A stretch of DNA of 22,617 nucleotides, taken from the IMG/VR virus record IMGVR_UViG_3300038550_000094, positions 1 to 22,617 of that record, one strand, 5' to 3'. This DNA is from a virus. Numbering within the stretch: the first letter of the stretch is position 1; every line of letters starts with the position of its first letter. Position numbers and translations under genes: made by a program. Below, one piece after another: positions 1 through 6,621 of the stretch. The notes beneath the pieces were generated by a model. That model ran no database searches. It worked only from the letters and a program-made list of their open reading frames with translations, and had not been told where the DNA came from.

Positions 1-602
1 CTGGCGCCAAGGAAGCTGTAGTTTGCAACTCATGCACCAATGCTATTCAGTTGGCGCTAATGTGGTATCGCTGGACGCATGGGCCAAAGATTATTGAGTT
101 ACCTGCGAAGACCTTCGTCGGGGTTGCCCATGCGGTGATCAATGCCGGGCACAGCTTGACGTTTCGCGACTATGAGTGGTGCGGAGCCTATGAGCTCAGT
201 CCCCTGCCGGTGTGGGACTCGGCCCGGCGCTTCACTTCGGGCATGTGCATTCCGGGGACCATGTGGTGCGTGAGCTTCCACATTTCCAAGATCCTGGGTG
301 TCGATCAGGGTGGCGCGGTGCTGCTTGACGATCATCATGCGGCCGAGTTCATGCGGCGGGCGCGGTTTGATGGGCGCACCGCGGGCGTACATCCAACGCA
401 AGACCGGTTCCGCGAGCCGGCCATGCATTGTTACATGTCGCCCAATGTGGCGGCGCAGATCCGCTGGAAGTTGAGCTTCCTGCCAGAACATAACGCCGAT
501 CTGCCGATGGATGATTATCCGGACTTGCGTCATGACAGCTGGTTTCAAAATCCGCTTCGGCAAATGCGATTGTCGCGGCGTAAGTCTGTGGAAAACTCCT
601 GA
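1..602 (+). CDS. Compact DegT/DnrJ/EryC1/StrS-type PLP aminotransferase (5' end cut by window)
   Basis: The frame is open to the left edge (codons from base 3), so the N-terminus is missing and the TTG at 51 is not the real start. The first visible residues, VCNSCTNAIQLAL, match the family's S-G-T-x-A-L motif. Later come the PLP-ring aspartate in VWDSARRF (Asp codon 216-218), the Schiff-base lysine in SFHISK (Lys codon 288-290), GGAVLLDD and RARFDGR. The family transaminates keto-sugars of nucleotide sugars. In pseudaminic acid pathways (PseC, SpsC) it makes the 4-amino sugar, and the genes downstream fit that role. The protein is short: between the FRD strand and the PLP aspartate there are only about a dozen residues where canonical members have about 60, and the C-terminal domain is also reduced. 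It is probably a phage-type minimal version. The exact substrate cannot be told. Confidence 0.85.
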   Translation, partial: GAKEAVVCNSCTNAIQLALMWYRWTHGPKIIELPAKTFVGVAHAVINAGHSLTFRDYEWCGAYELSPLPVWDSARRFTSGMCIPGTMWCVSFHISKILGVDQGGAVLLDDHHAAEFMRRARFDGRTAGVHPTQDRFREPAMHCYMSPNVAAQIRWKLSFLPEHNADLPMDDYPDLRHDSWFQNPLRQMRLSRRKSVENS

Positions 603-798
603 TAAGGCTATTGCACGGCCTGTGCAAATCAATGGACGATACGGAATTCCAAGCCCGATGCTATAGGGCAAGAGCGAACGGCAGACGCCCCGTACAACCG
701 GAACGCTGCCAAGTAGGCCGAAAGCGGCGCCACAGCGAGAGGGCCGCCTGGCGCCCGGGATAAAAACCCGGGCGTCGGTTCCAGGTTCGAGGGGTAGC
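603..798 (+). other. 196-nt non-coding gap with several strong hairpins
   Basis: No convincing gene is seen here. Just after the stop codon there is a 6-bp hairpin (611-616 with 622-627), without a T-run. Further on, GGCAG (680-684) can pair with CTGCC (706-710), GCCG with CGGC around an AAAG loop (717-728), and a very strong 10-bp stem closes at 750-776. GCGGC (724-728) can pair with GCCGC (743-747), and the palindromic GGCGCC at 726-731 can pair with 750-755, competing with the 750-776 stem. This looks like a folded leader for the next gene or an unrecognised small RNA. A tRNA was considered and did not fit. Confidence 0.45.
750..776 (+). repeat. 10-bp GC-rich hairpin upstream of the zinc-protein gene
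   Basis: Bases 750-759 pair with 767-776 over 10 bp (nine Watson-Crick pairs and one G-T), with the 7-nt loop ATAAAAA. No T-run follows, so it is not a standard intrinsic terminator. It ends 22 nt before the ATG at 799, just upstream of the GAGGGG ribosome binding site. It could be a translational control element, an mRNA stabiliser or part of a structured RNA. Confidence 0.6.
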
Positions 799-1032
799 AT
801 GTCGATCACACCGATGTCGGATCGGAAGTCCGGATCTGAGAATTTCCTGATCGAATGCGATGCGGTGGGATGCAGGAAGTGTCTGGACGCCATGAATATG
901 GACTTCATCCAAGCGGTGGAGCTGGCCAAATCGAAGGGCTGGAAAGTGCGCAAGGTGTCGCGAGCGTATCACCATTATTGCCCGGGATGCGCCGACAGGC
1001 TGTGCGGGCACTCCCCACGCAAAGGGTTGTAG
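799..1032 (+). CDS. Small zinc-binding phage protein (77 aa)
   Basis: The ATG at 799 follows GAGGGG at good spacing. The 77-residue product carries Cys20, Cys25 and Cys28 and, after a short helical stretch, His58-His59 and a CPGC pair (Cys61, Cys64). This pattern predicts one structural zinc site. Small proteins with two cysteine clusters around a Trp/Lys-rich middle are common in phages of GC-rich proteobacteria and usually have no assigned role. The gene overlaps the start of the cytidylyltransferase by 46 nt and so belongs to the same transcript. Function unknown; a nucleic-acid-binding or regulatory role is only a guess. Confidence 0.7.
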   Translation: MSITPMSDRKSGSENFLIECDAVGCRKCLDAMNMDFIQAVELAKSKGWKVRKVSRAYHHYCPGCADRLCGHSPRKGL

Positions 1033-1670
1033 TCATCATCCAGGCCCGTCTCGGATCGTCGAGACTGCCATGCAAGGTGCTGCTGCCGCTGCCGACGGGG
1101 CGGTCCGTGCTTGCCGAGGTCGTCTACCGGGCCCGCAAGATTCATGGCGTCGATGAGGTGGTTGTCGCCGTCCCGGACGGCCGGCGTGATGATATTCTGG
1201 CGCATCATGTTGAGCAGCTGTCGGTTCGCCTCTATCGTGGCCCCGAAGATGATGTCTTATCGCGCTATCATGGCGCCGCTGTGGCGACGAAGGCCGATGT
1301 GGTGATGCGCATCACGGCGGACTGTCCCCTGATCCATCCGCCGGTTTGCGCGGGCGTGCTGGCGACCTTCCGCCGTCCCGGCAATGGGTATGATTACGTA
1401 TCGAACACCATGCCGCGCACTTTCCCAAAGGGGCTCGATTGCGAGGTGTTCAGCGCTGACCTGCTGGCATTTGCGCAATCGCAGGCGGTTGCCCAGCCGT
1501 ATCGCGAGCATGTCACGCTGTGGATGCTGGAGTCCTGGAATCGTCCGAATATTGTGATCGGCAATTACGCCAATGACGTCGATTACTCGCATGAGAACTG
1601 GTCGCTGGATACACTTGACGATTACTGCAATATATGCAATATCTTCGGTAAGAAAGAAGTATTGGTGTAG
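987..1670 (+). CDS. spsF: SpsF-like cytidylyltransferase (sugar activation)
   Basis: The product of about 227 aa shows the motifs of the SpsF/CMP-KDO-synthetase-like cytidylyltransferase family in order: IIQARLGSSRLPCKV (nucleotide-binding N-terminus), GPEDDVLSRY, RITADCPLI (metal-binding Asp), YVSNTMPRTFPKGLDCEVF, REHVT and a C-terminal SLDTLDDY. Such enzymes load an acidic sugar with CMP from CTP; in Bacillus sps and Campylobacter pse pathways this gives CMP-pseudaminic acid. The frame stays open upstream to 855, but that stretch is a shadow of the zinc-protein gene. ATG 987 (or GTG 1002) gives the usual family length, although neither has a clear Shine-Dalgarno sequence, which suggests coupling to the upstream gene. 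All expected motifs are intact. Confidence 0.85.
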   Translation: MRRQAVRALPTQRVVVIIQARLGSSRLPCKVLLPLPTGRSVLAEVVYRARKIHGVDEVVVAVPDGRRDDILAHHVEQLSVRLYRGPEDDVLSRYHGAAVATKADVVMRITADCPLIHPPVCAGVLATFRRPGNGYDYVSNTMPRTFPKGLDCEVFSADLLAFAQSQAVAQPYREHVTLWMLESWNRPNIVIGNYANDVDYSHENWSLDTLDDYCNICNIFGKKEVLV

Positions 1671-1672
1671 GC

Positions 1673-2119
1673 ATGTGTCAGGTGAGGGTCATTCTTGAGA
1701 CGGTTGAGCCGGATGAGGGGATGGTGACGTTTCTCTACCGGTTGCTGGAACAGCGCGAGCCGCATGAGAATATCTCGCACCAGAAGATGCCCTCCATGGA
1801 AGAGCACCGCCGTTTCATTGATGGCTGGCGCGAAATTTATCTCGACTGGCTGATCATCTGCTTGCCGTATAGCAAGCAGAGGGCTGGCTCGATCTATCTG
1901 ACGCACCGGCGCGAAATCGGCGTTCATCTTGTGTCGGACTGGCGAAGGCGGGGCATCGGTAGCGCCGCCGTGAAGGCGCTGATGGCGAAGCACGGGGCCG
2001 GCGTTTATTTTGCCAACATTGCGCCCGGTAATTACCGCAGCCAGGATTTCTTCGAGCATCACGGGTTCCGCATCATTCAGTATACGTACAAACTGGATTG
2101 GAGCGGAGAGTTGTGCTGA
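1673..2119 (+). CDS. GNAT-family N-acetyltransferase (probable sugar acetyltransferase)
   Basis: The 148-residue protein has the GNAT core. A strand, EIGVHLVSD, is followed by the acetyl-CoA pyrophosphate loop WRRRGIGSAAV (Q/RxxGxG/A-type), a helix, and the C-terminal signature NIAPGNYRSQDFFEHHGFRI, like the N-x-x-S-x-x-x-(Y/F)-x-x-x-G-F end of RimJ/PseH/SpsD-type enzymes. It starts 2 nt after the cytidylyltransferase stop and overlaps the next gene by 7 nt. In this setting the likely job is N-acetylation of a 4-amino sugar nucleotide (PseH or SpsD role). GNAT specificity cannot be read from sequence by eye, so this is inferred from the neighbours. Confidence 0.8.
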   Translation: MCQVRVILETVEPDEGMVTFLYRLLEQREPHENISHQKMPSMEEHRRFIDGWREIYLDWLIICLPYSKQRAGSIYLTHRREIGVHLVSDWRRRGIGSAAVKALMAKHGAGVYFANIAPGNYRSQDFFEHHGFRIIQYTYKLDWSGELC

Positions 2120-3135
2120 TCGGCGGTAGGGTCACAGCGCGCAATTATGCGGCGCAAGCGCAGGCCGGACTTATGGGATCGGCCGCTGGCTTTCCTACGC
2201 TGGATCGGAGCGGTGTCGAGCTGCTTGCGGGGCTGATCGGCACGGCGGTGCATTTTGCGTTGCCTGATGATGGCAAGATCTTCGACGACGATCTGCGCGG
2301 GCTCGCCGGGCAGAAGCTTAGGCTTCCCTATAAGAGGGTAACGCTGGAATATTATTCCCCCTATGACGAGGCTAAGCCTGGTCCAGAAAACCCGGTCTAC
2401 TCGCCGCGGCGGGTGATCTATCTGGAGGAGATGGATCGCGAAAAGGTGCTGGCGCGCCGGGAGCCTTACCGTCAGGCTGACGATAAGGATGCCGCTTACC
2501 TCGCGCCGGTCCCGAATCCGGCTCGCCTCAATGGGGATAGCTTTATCCTGGCGATGGTCGCGGCGCAGATCGATGGGGTTTGGCGGGCAATGGGCGCCAC
2601 CTGGATGTTCCAGGCCGAGGGGTGGGACGAGGCTGCCACCGATCCGCGATATGTCGGCACCCTGTCAGCGCGCGGCGAGATGGGCATTTTGATGCCGAAC
2701 TACGCGGCCGATCTTGTGAAAAGGCTTGGTGTTGCCAGGGCGAGGCGCACCCTCGGCATTGATGTTGAGGGAGAGCTGCGAGCAGCGATGGAGTTCTTTG
2801 AGGCCGTCAGCTGCCAGAATGTGGTGACGAGCGTCGGCGAGCATGCGGCTCCGCCCAATGTGAATGCGCGTCGTGCGCGTGACGGCAAGCTGCCGATCAA
2901 CGAGACCAAGATCCTGGCGATCGATCCTGGCTGGCTCGAAAGGCATTACCGGTCCTCCGACGGGGCCTCCTCTGGCCTTCGGGCCTCGCCGCGTCAGCAT
3001 TTGCGTCGAGGTCATATCCGACGCGTTCACCTGGATACGCCGCAGCAATATCAGGTGTGGATCCCTCCCACCGTGGTTGGAGATGCCGAGCGCGGCAGGG
3101 TCGACAAGAGCTATCAGATGGGGCGCAGAGCGTGA
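2113..3135 (+). CDS. Phage protein with AcrVA2-like RRGH C-terminal motif (340 aa)
   Basis: I chose GTG 2113, which overlaps the preceding stop (GTGCTGA) with GGAG just upstream; TTG 2098 is an alternative. The C-terminal 48 residues (about 293-340) carry PRQHLRRGHIRR, then VWIPPTVVGD, RGRV and SYQM. This R-R-G-H / W / V-G-x-x-x-R-G pattern is found in many phage and mobile-element proteins. From memory it is also the C-terminal pattern of the Cas12a inhibitor AcrVA2, which carries IRRGHWHGYW before its end. The N-terminal part (LRLPYKRVTLEYY and onward) is unfamiliar but broadly fits that family's layout. Calling it an anti-CRISPR would be speculation. The gene is oddly placed inside the sugar operon, overlapping both neighbours. 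It has no signal peptide or membrane segment. Confidence 0.6.
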   Translation: MLIGGRVTARNYAAQAQAGLMGSAAGFPTLDRSGVELLAGLIGTAVHFALPDDGKIFDDDLRGLAGQKLRLPYKRVTLEYYSPYDEAKPGPENPVYSPRRVIYLEEMDREKVLARREPYRQADDKDAAYLAPVPNPARLNGDSFILAMVAAQIDGVWRAMGATWMFQAEGWDEAATDPRYVGTLSARGEMGILMPNYAADLVKRLGVARARRTLGIDVEGELRAAMEFFEAVSCQNVVTSVGEHAAPPNVNARRARDGKLPINETKILAIDPGWLERHYRSSDGASSGLRASPRQHLRRGHIRRVHLDTPQQYQVWIPPTVVGDAERGRVDKSYQMGRRA

Positions 3136-4208
3136 AGATTGTGGGATACGAGATTGGATCTGGCCATCGGCCCTTCATTGTCTGCGAGATCGGTGCGGCA
3201 CACAACGGCTTGCTCGACCGGGCCTTGACCTTGATGGAGCAGGCCAAGCGCTGCGGTGCCGATGGGATAAAAATCCAGGCATTCACGCCGGATACGATCA
3301 CCTTCCCCGGGACGCGGCCCGAGTTTACTATTCAGTCCGGTCCGTGGATGGGGCGCACGCTTTATGATCTCTACAGTGAAACGCACATGCCGCGCGAGTG
3401 GTATCCGGCGCTGTTCGACCGTGCCAGGGATTTGCAGATTCCTTTGTTTGCCTCGGTGTTTTCCCGTGAGGATTTGATCTGGATGGAGCGGATGAATTGT
3501 CCGGCCTACAAGATCGCCTCCTGCGAGGTGGTCGATGTCGACCTGATCGAGGCGGTTGGCTACACCCGCAAGCCGATCATCATCTCGACGGGGATGGCCA
3601 TTAGTGAAGAAATCGATGAGGCTATCGGCGCCTATTGTACGGGATTTACCTCTGGGGCGCTACCAATGCCAGGAATCCCGCTTCGCAACATTGCGATTTT
3701 GCATTGCGTATCGGCTTATCCTACTGATGTTCGCGGTGCGGGGTTGGGTGCTCTGGATAATATGCGAGAGCGATGGGGCGCGGTAGAGATTGCTTACGGA
3801 CTTTCCGATCACACGCTCGGCATTGCGGCGCCGATCGTGGCGACAGTCAAGGGCGCGGCCATCATTGAGAAGCATTTGACCCTGTCGCGCAAGGATGGCG
3901 GTCCTGATGACTTTTTCGCCTCGGAGCCGGATGAGTTTATCGCCATGGTCAGGGCGGTGCAGGATGCGCACAGCGCGCTGCGAATCGAAACCGACGTCGC
4001 CGAAATGGCGCATGTACCATTGCGTCGATCGCTTTATGTCGTCAAAGATGTTAAGGTCGGCGAGCGCTTTACGCGAAACAATTTGCGCTCGATCCGACCT
4101 GGCAACGGCCTTCCGGTAAAGCAATTGCCTGCCCTCCTGAACACGCGAGCAAGGGTGAATGTTCTGGCGGGCACGCCAATGTCGGAAGATTTTGTGGAGA
4201 GAGTATGA
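3132..4208 (+). CDS. pseI: PseI-type pseudaminic (nonulosonic) acid synthase
   Basis: NeuB-family synthases condense phosphoenolpyruvate with a 6-carbon amino sugar to give a nonulosonic acid. The 358-aa protein is full length. It shows FIVCEIGAAHNG (about 15-26), GADGIKIQ (42-49), ASCEVVDVDLI, IISTGMA, HCVSAYPT, GLSDHTLGI and IIEKHLTLSRKDGGPDD. A C-terminal SAF/antifreeze-like domain spans about 298-358 (RRSLYVVKDV, SIRPGNGL, GTPM). The segment GPWMGRTLYDLYSETHMP resembles the PseI branch (GKTLYDLYxEAxTPWEW) rather than the LegI or NeuB branches, so pseudaminic acid or a close stereoisomer is the best guess for the product. It starts at GTG 3132, sharing GTGA with the stop of the previous gene. 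The longer frame from 3057 is a shadow. Confidence 0.9.
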   Translation: MKIVGYEIGSGHRPFIVCEIGAAHNGLLDRALTLMEQAKRCGADGIKIQAFTPDTITFPGTRPEFTIQSGPWMGRTLYDLYSETHMPREWYPALFDRARDLQIPLFASVFSREDLIWMERMNCPAYKIASCEVVDVDLIEAVGYTRKPIIISTGMAISEEIDEAIGAYCTGFTSGALPMPGIPLRNIAILHCVSAYPTDVRGAGLGALDNMRERWGAVEIAYGLSDHTLGIAAPIVATVKGAAIIEKHLTLSRKDGGPDDFFASEPDEFIAMVRAVQDAHSALRIETDVAEMAHVPLRRSLYVVKDVKVGERFTRNNLRSIRPGNGLPVKQLPALLNTRARVNVLAGTPMSEDFVERV

Positions 4209-4233
4209 CGTTACGGCAGCGATGAGGATGCTC

Positions 4234-4335
4234 ATGCCAGACAGCGCTGGAATGAAGACCTATGCCGGTTCAAAGAAGAAGCCGGCGAAGGTCAAGAAGC
4301 CACCGAAGGTGACCCCAAAGAGGAAGTCCTCATGA
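4234..4335 (+). CDS. Tiny basic Lys/Pro-rich peptide (33 aa)
   Basis: A short frame runs from ATG 4234 (GAGG six bases upstream; in-frame ATGs at 4222 and 4228 are possible) to a TGA that shares ATGA with the methylase start. The peptide begins MPDSAGMKTYAGSKKK and is then mostly Lys, Pro and Val, with a strongly positive C-terminal half. It resembles no domain I know. The correct ribosome-binding-site spacing and the stop/start overlap support real translation, perhaps to couple the methylase to the upstream gene. Its charge would allow nucleic-acid or anionic-sugar contact, but that is not shown. Confidence 0.55.
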   Translation: MPDSAGMKTYAGSKKKPAKVKKPPKVTPKRKSS

Positions 4336-4970
4336 ACGAGCAGGAAGCCTTCTGGCGCGGCAGTTTTGGTGATGATTATGTTGATCGCCACGGAAATGCC
4401 GAGGTTGAGCCGCGGGTGATTTTTTGGGACCGGGTATTCGACTGGGGCTCCGTCGATGCGCCCTCCAGCGTCATTGAGTTCGGTGCCAATGCCGGGCTCA
4501 ACCTGCGGGCCATCCGGTTGTTGTTCCGCCAAGTGGAGCTGCCGCTCGGTGAGAATGATCTGTTCGGTGTGGAGATCAACGAGAAGGCGGCGGCTGAACT
4601 GGGGGAGCATGGGTTCCCGCATCGGGTCGGGTCGATGCTGGGGTTTGACCCTGGTGGGCGCCGGTGGGATCTTGCCTTCACCATGGGGGTGCTGATTCAT
4701 GTTGCCCCGCAGGATCTGCCTCGGGCCTACGAAGCGCTTGATGCGGCATCGGATCGCTATGTGCTGATGGCGGAGTATTATTCGAGCACGCCGCGCGAGA
4801 TTGAATATCGCGGCCATCGCGGCAGGCTCTGGGCAAGGGATTTTTGCTCCGGGTTCATGGAGCAGTTTTCCGGTCAGTATCAGTTGCGTGACTATGGGTT
4901 TGCCTATCATGGTGATCCGGAATGTCCACTCGATGACGTGACCTGGATGCTCATGGAGCGCTCGCTGTGA
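4332..4970 (+). CDS. Pseudaminic acid biosynthesis-associated methylase
   Basis: The 212-aa protein is a class I SAM-dependent methyltransferase. Motif I is VIEFGANAGLNLRAI (about 47-61), the acidic strand is FGVEIN, and FTMGVLIHVAPQDL follows. Its C-terminal half, with AEYYSSTPREIEYRGH, LWARDF and DDVTWMLMER, matches the family known as pseudaminic acid biosynthesis-associated methylase (TIGR03587 pattern: EYY...YRGH...L..RDF...DD.TW). Family members sit in pse clusters, and their methyl acceptor is generally taken to be the sugar. It is linked by ATGA to the small basic peptide upstream and by GTGA to the amidotransferase downstream. No key motif is missing. Confidence 0.85.
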   Translation: MNEQEAFWRGSFGDDYVDRHGNAEVEPRVIFWDRVFDWGSVDAPSSVIEFGANAGLNLRAIRLLFRQVELPLGENDLFGVEINEKAAAELGEHGFPHRVGSMLGFDPGGRRWDLAFTMGVLIHVAPQDLPRAYEALDAASDRYVLMAEYYSSTPREIEYRGHRGRLWARDFCSGFMEQFSGQYQLRDYGFAYHGDPECPLDDVTWMLMERSL

Positions 4971-6109
4971 CCACCTTTGTTCGTTGCTCCCGCTGCCTGA
5001 TTCCCACCACTCGTCCGTCGACGGAGTTCAGGGATGGGCTGTGCTCGGCTTGCATTTGCTACGATCGGCGCAAGCAGATTGACTGGGTTGAGCGCGAGCG
5101 ACAATTCATCGAGCTGATCCGCTCGGCGCCGAAGAATAACTCTGGCTATCATTGCATCGTGGCGAGCTCCGGGGGTAAGGACAGCCATGCCCAGGTGCTG
5201 AAGATTCTGGAGCTCGGCTTCAAGCCGCTGATTGTCACGGCACAAACCTGCTCATTGACGCCGGTCGGCCACATGAATATTGAGAATCTGCGCCGCTTCG
5301 CTCCGACCATTGTTTACGAATACGATATGGCGGTGCGCCGCAAGCTCAACATTCTCGGCCAGGATCTGGTAGGAGACCTGTCGTGGCCCGAGCACGTAGC
5401 GATCTTCTCGGCACCGTTCCGAGTAGCCAAAGATCTCGGCATTTCTGTGGTGTTGTACGGCGAGAATCAAAACGCCGAATATGGCGGCCCGCTTGATGTC
5501 GCCGGCGAGCACCGCATGACGCGCCGCTGGATCGCTGAGCATGGTGGCCATCTTGGTTTGCGGCCATCGGATATGGTCGGCATGGACAGCATCACTGAGG
5601 GCGACATGGAGCCATACACGCTTCCCGACGATGAGGCGATGGAGGAGATCCAGGCGCTGTTCATGGGGGCATTCTTTGCCTGGAACAGCCAGGCCAATGC
5701 CGAGGTAGCGCTGAAGAATGGCATGCAGGCGCAACTGCCGACGCGGGCGAACTGGTGGTTCTTTGAGAATCAGGATTGTTTTCTCACCGGCATCCACGAC
5801 TTTCTGGGTTTCTTGAAATATGGCTATGGCCGACTCTGTGCGCAAATCAGCGTCGATCTGCGCTATGGCGGCCTGATCTCCCGCGAGGATGCCTACCGTA
5901 AAGTGAAAGAGCGCGATGGTCTATTCCCGCTCAACTATATGGGCAAGGGCATCCTTGAGATTCTGGATGATCTCGGCGTTTCGCCGGGTTGGTTTCTCGA
6001 CAGCTGCAACCGCTTCATGAACAAGGAGCTGTTCGTCGAGGATCATCTGGAGTGGGGGCAGGATCTGACATTGCGGGAATTCGCTGAGTCAAGGATGGCG
6101 GCGGAATGA
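4967..6109 (+). CDS. N-acetyl sugar amidotransferase (WbpG/PseA/WbuX type)
   Basis: The 380-aa protein has the usual length and layout of the family. An N-terminal zinc-like site holds two pairs, CSRC (Cys7, Cys10) and CSAC (Cys26, Cys29). The ATP pyrophosphatase P-loop is SSGGKDS at about 67-73. WbpG in Pseudomonas O-antigen and PseA in Campylobacter convert a sugar N-acetyl group into an acetamidino group, activating the amide with ATP. WbpG receives ammonia from HisH2/HisF2. GTG 4967 shares GTGA with the methylase stop. A HisF2-like gene lies about 500 nt downstream in the same direction, which supports the WbpG-HisF2 pairing. Substrate here is inferred to be pseudaminic acid. Confidence 0.87.
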   Translation: MTTFVRCSRCLIPTTRPSTEFRDGLCSACICYDRRKQIDWVERERQFIELIRSAPKNNSGYHCIVASSGGKDSHAQVLKILELGFKPLIVTAQTCSLTPVGHMNIENLRRFAPTIVYEYDMAVRRKLNILGQDLVGDLSWPEHVAIFSAPFRVAKDLGISVVLYGENQNAEYGGPLDVAGEHRMTRRWIAEHGGHLGLRPSDMVGMDSITEGDMEPYTLPDDEAMEEIQALFMGAFFAWNSQANAEVALKNGMQAQLPTRANWWFFENQDCFLTGIHDFLGFLKYGYGRLCAQISVDLRYGGLISREDAYRKVKERDGLFPLNYMGKGILEILDDLGVSPGWFLDSCNRFMNKELFVEDHLEWGQDLTLREFAESRMAAE

Positions 6110-6151
6110 GGGTGGTCGATGAGATGGTCGCAAAGGAGATGGAGGTTTCGC

Positions 6152-6376
6152 ATGGGTGAACAGCGCTCTGTCGGCTCTGGCGCCGTGCCGCCAAAGTCGG
6201 CCGCATCCGACTGGATGGCCGGCAAGGTGAAGCCGGCCAGTGGGCCGACTCCGGAGCCGCAGAAGGGCGCCATTTCAGCGGAGGATGGCGGCACCGGCAA
6301 TTCGATGGAGCTGGGTGGCGGCAAGAAGAAGACCGTTCGCAAGGACGGCTCCGATATGCCTGGATATCAGCAATGA
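6152..6376 (+). CDS. Small low-complexity hypothetical protein (74 aa)
   Basis: ATG 6152 is preceded by GGAGG at good spacing; the longer frame from 6119 lacks such a site. The product is rich in Gly, Pro, Ser and Lys (AVPPKSAASDW, ELGGGKKKTVRKDG) and probably disordered, with no recognisable domain. It shares ATGA with the next small gene. A 17-codon leader frame (6106-6159) that begins on the amidotransferase stop as ATGA runs into it and may carry ribosomes across the gap. Small Gly/Lys-rich proteins of this kind are common near virion genes in related phages. Role unknown. Confidence 0.6.
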   Translation: MGEQRSVGSGAVPPKSAASDWMAGKVKPASGPTPEPQKGAISAEDGGTGNSMELGGGKKKTVRKDGSDMPGYQQ

Positions 6377-6621
6377 GACTGGCGACGCCGAGCTATTTAG
6401 GGCAGAAGGATTTCTACGTCAACCTCGCCACCTATGAAGGCAAGGTTGGGTTTGCCGAAGGAGCTCGGGCCGCGCAGGATGGATTGCCGGCGACGGCCAA
6501 CCCTTATGTTTATCCAGATGGCACGCCGCTGAAGTGCTTCGTCAAAGTTTACAACGAATGGCATCGCGGCTGGCAGTCGATTGCCGGGCCGGCGGCGCGG
6601 ATGGTGCCTGAGGGGTGCTGA
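6373..6621 (+). CDS. Conserved-looking small phage protein (82 aa)
   Basis: ATG 6373 overlaps the stop of the previous gene (ATGA). The 82-aa product contains NPYVYPDGTPLKCFVKVYNEWHRGW, a compact aromatic-rich motif I have seen in phage hypothetical proteins but cannot name. There is no signal peptide or membrane span. The stop overlaps the GTG of the HisF2-like gene (GTGCTGA). The two small genes 6152-6621 therefore lie between the amidotransferase and its likely ammonia-supplying partner, an arrangement typical of phage mosaics rather than bacterial O-antigen clusters. Confidence 0.65.
   Translation: MRLATPSYLGQKDFYVNLATYEGKVGFAEGARAAQDGLPATANPYVYPDGTPLKCFVKVYNEWHRGWQSIAGPAARMVPEGC

Noticed and set aside
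650-798. tRNA or tRNA-like gene
   Set aside because: GGTTCGA and a 7-nt loop suggested a tRNA, but no T-stem can be formed around the loop and the central stem is 10 bp, so the cloverleaf fails.
855-986. N-terminal extension of the cytidylyltransferase
   Set aside because: It is an out-of-frame copy of the zinc-protein gene and would precede the family's N-terminal motif by more than 60 residues.
3057-3131. N-terminal extension of the PseI-type synthase
   Set aside because: It reads through the end of the upstream gene in another frame. The GTG at 3132 with GTGA overlap gives the normal length.
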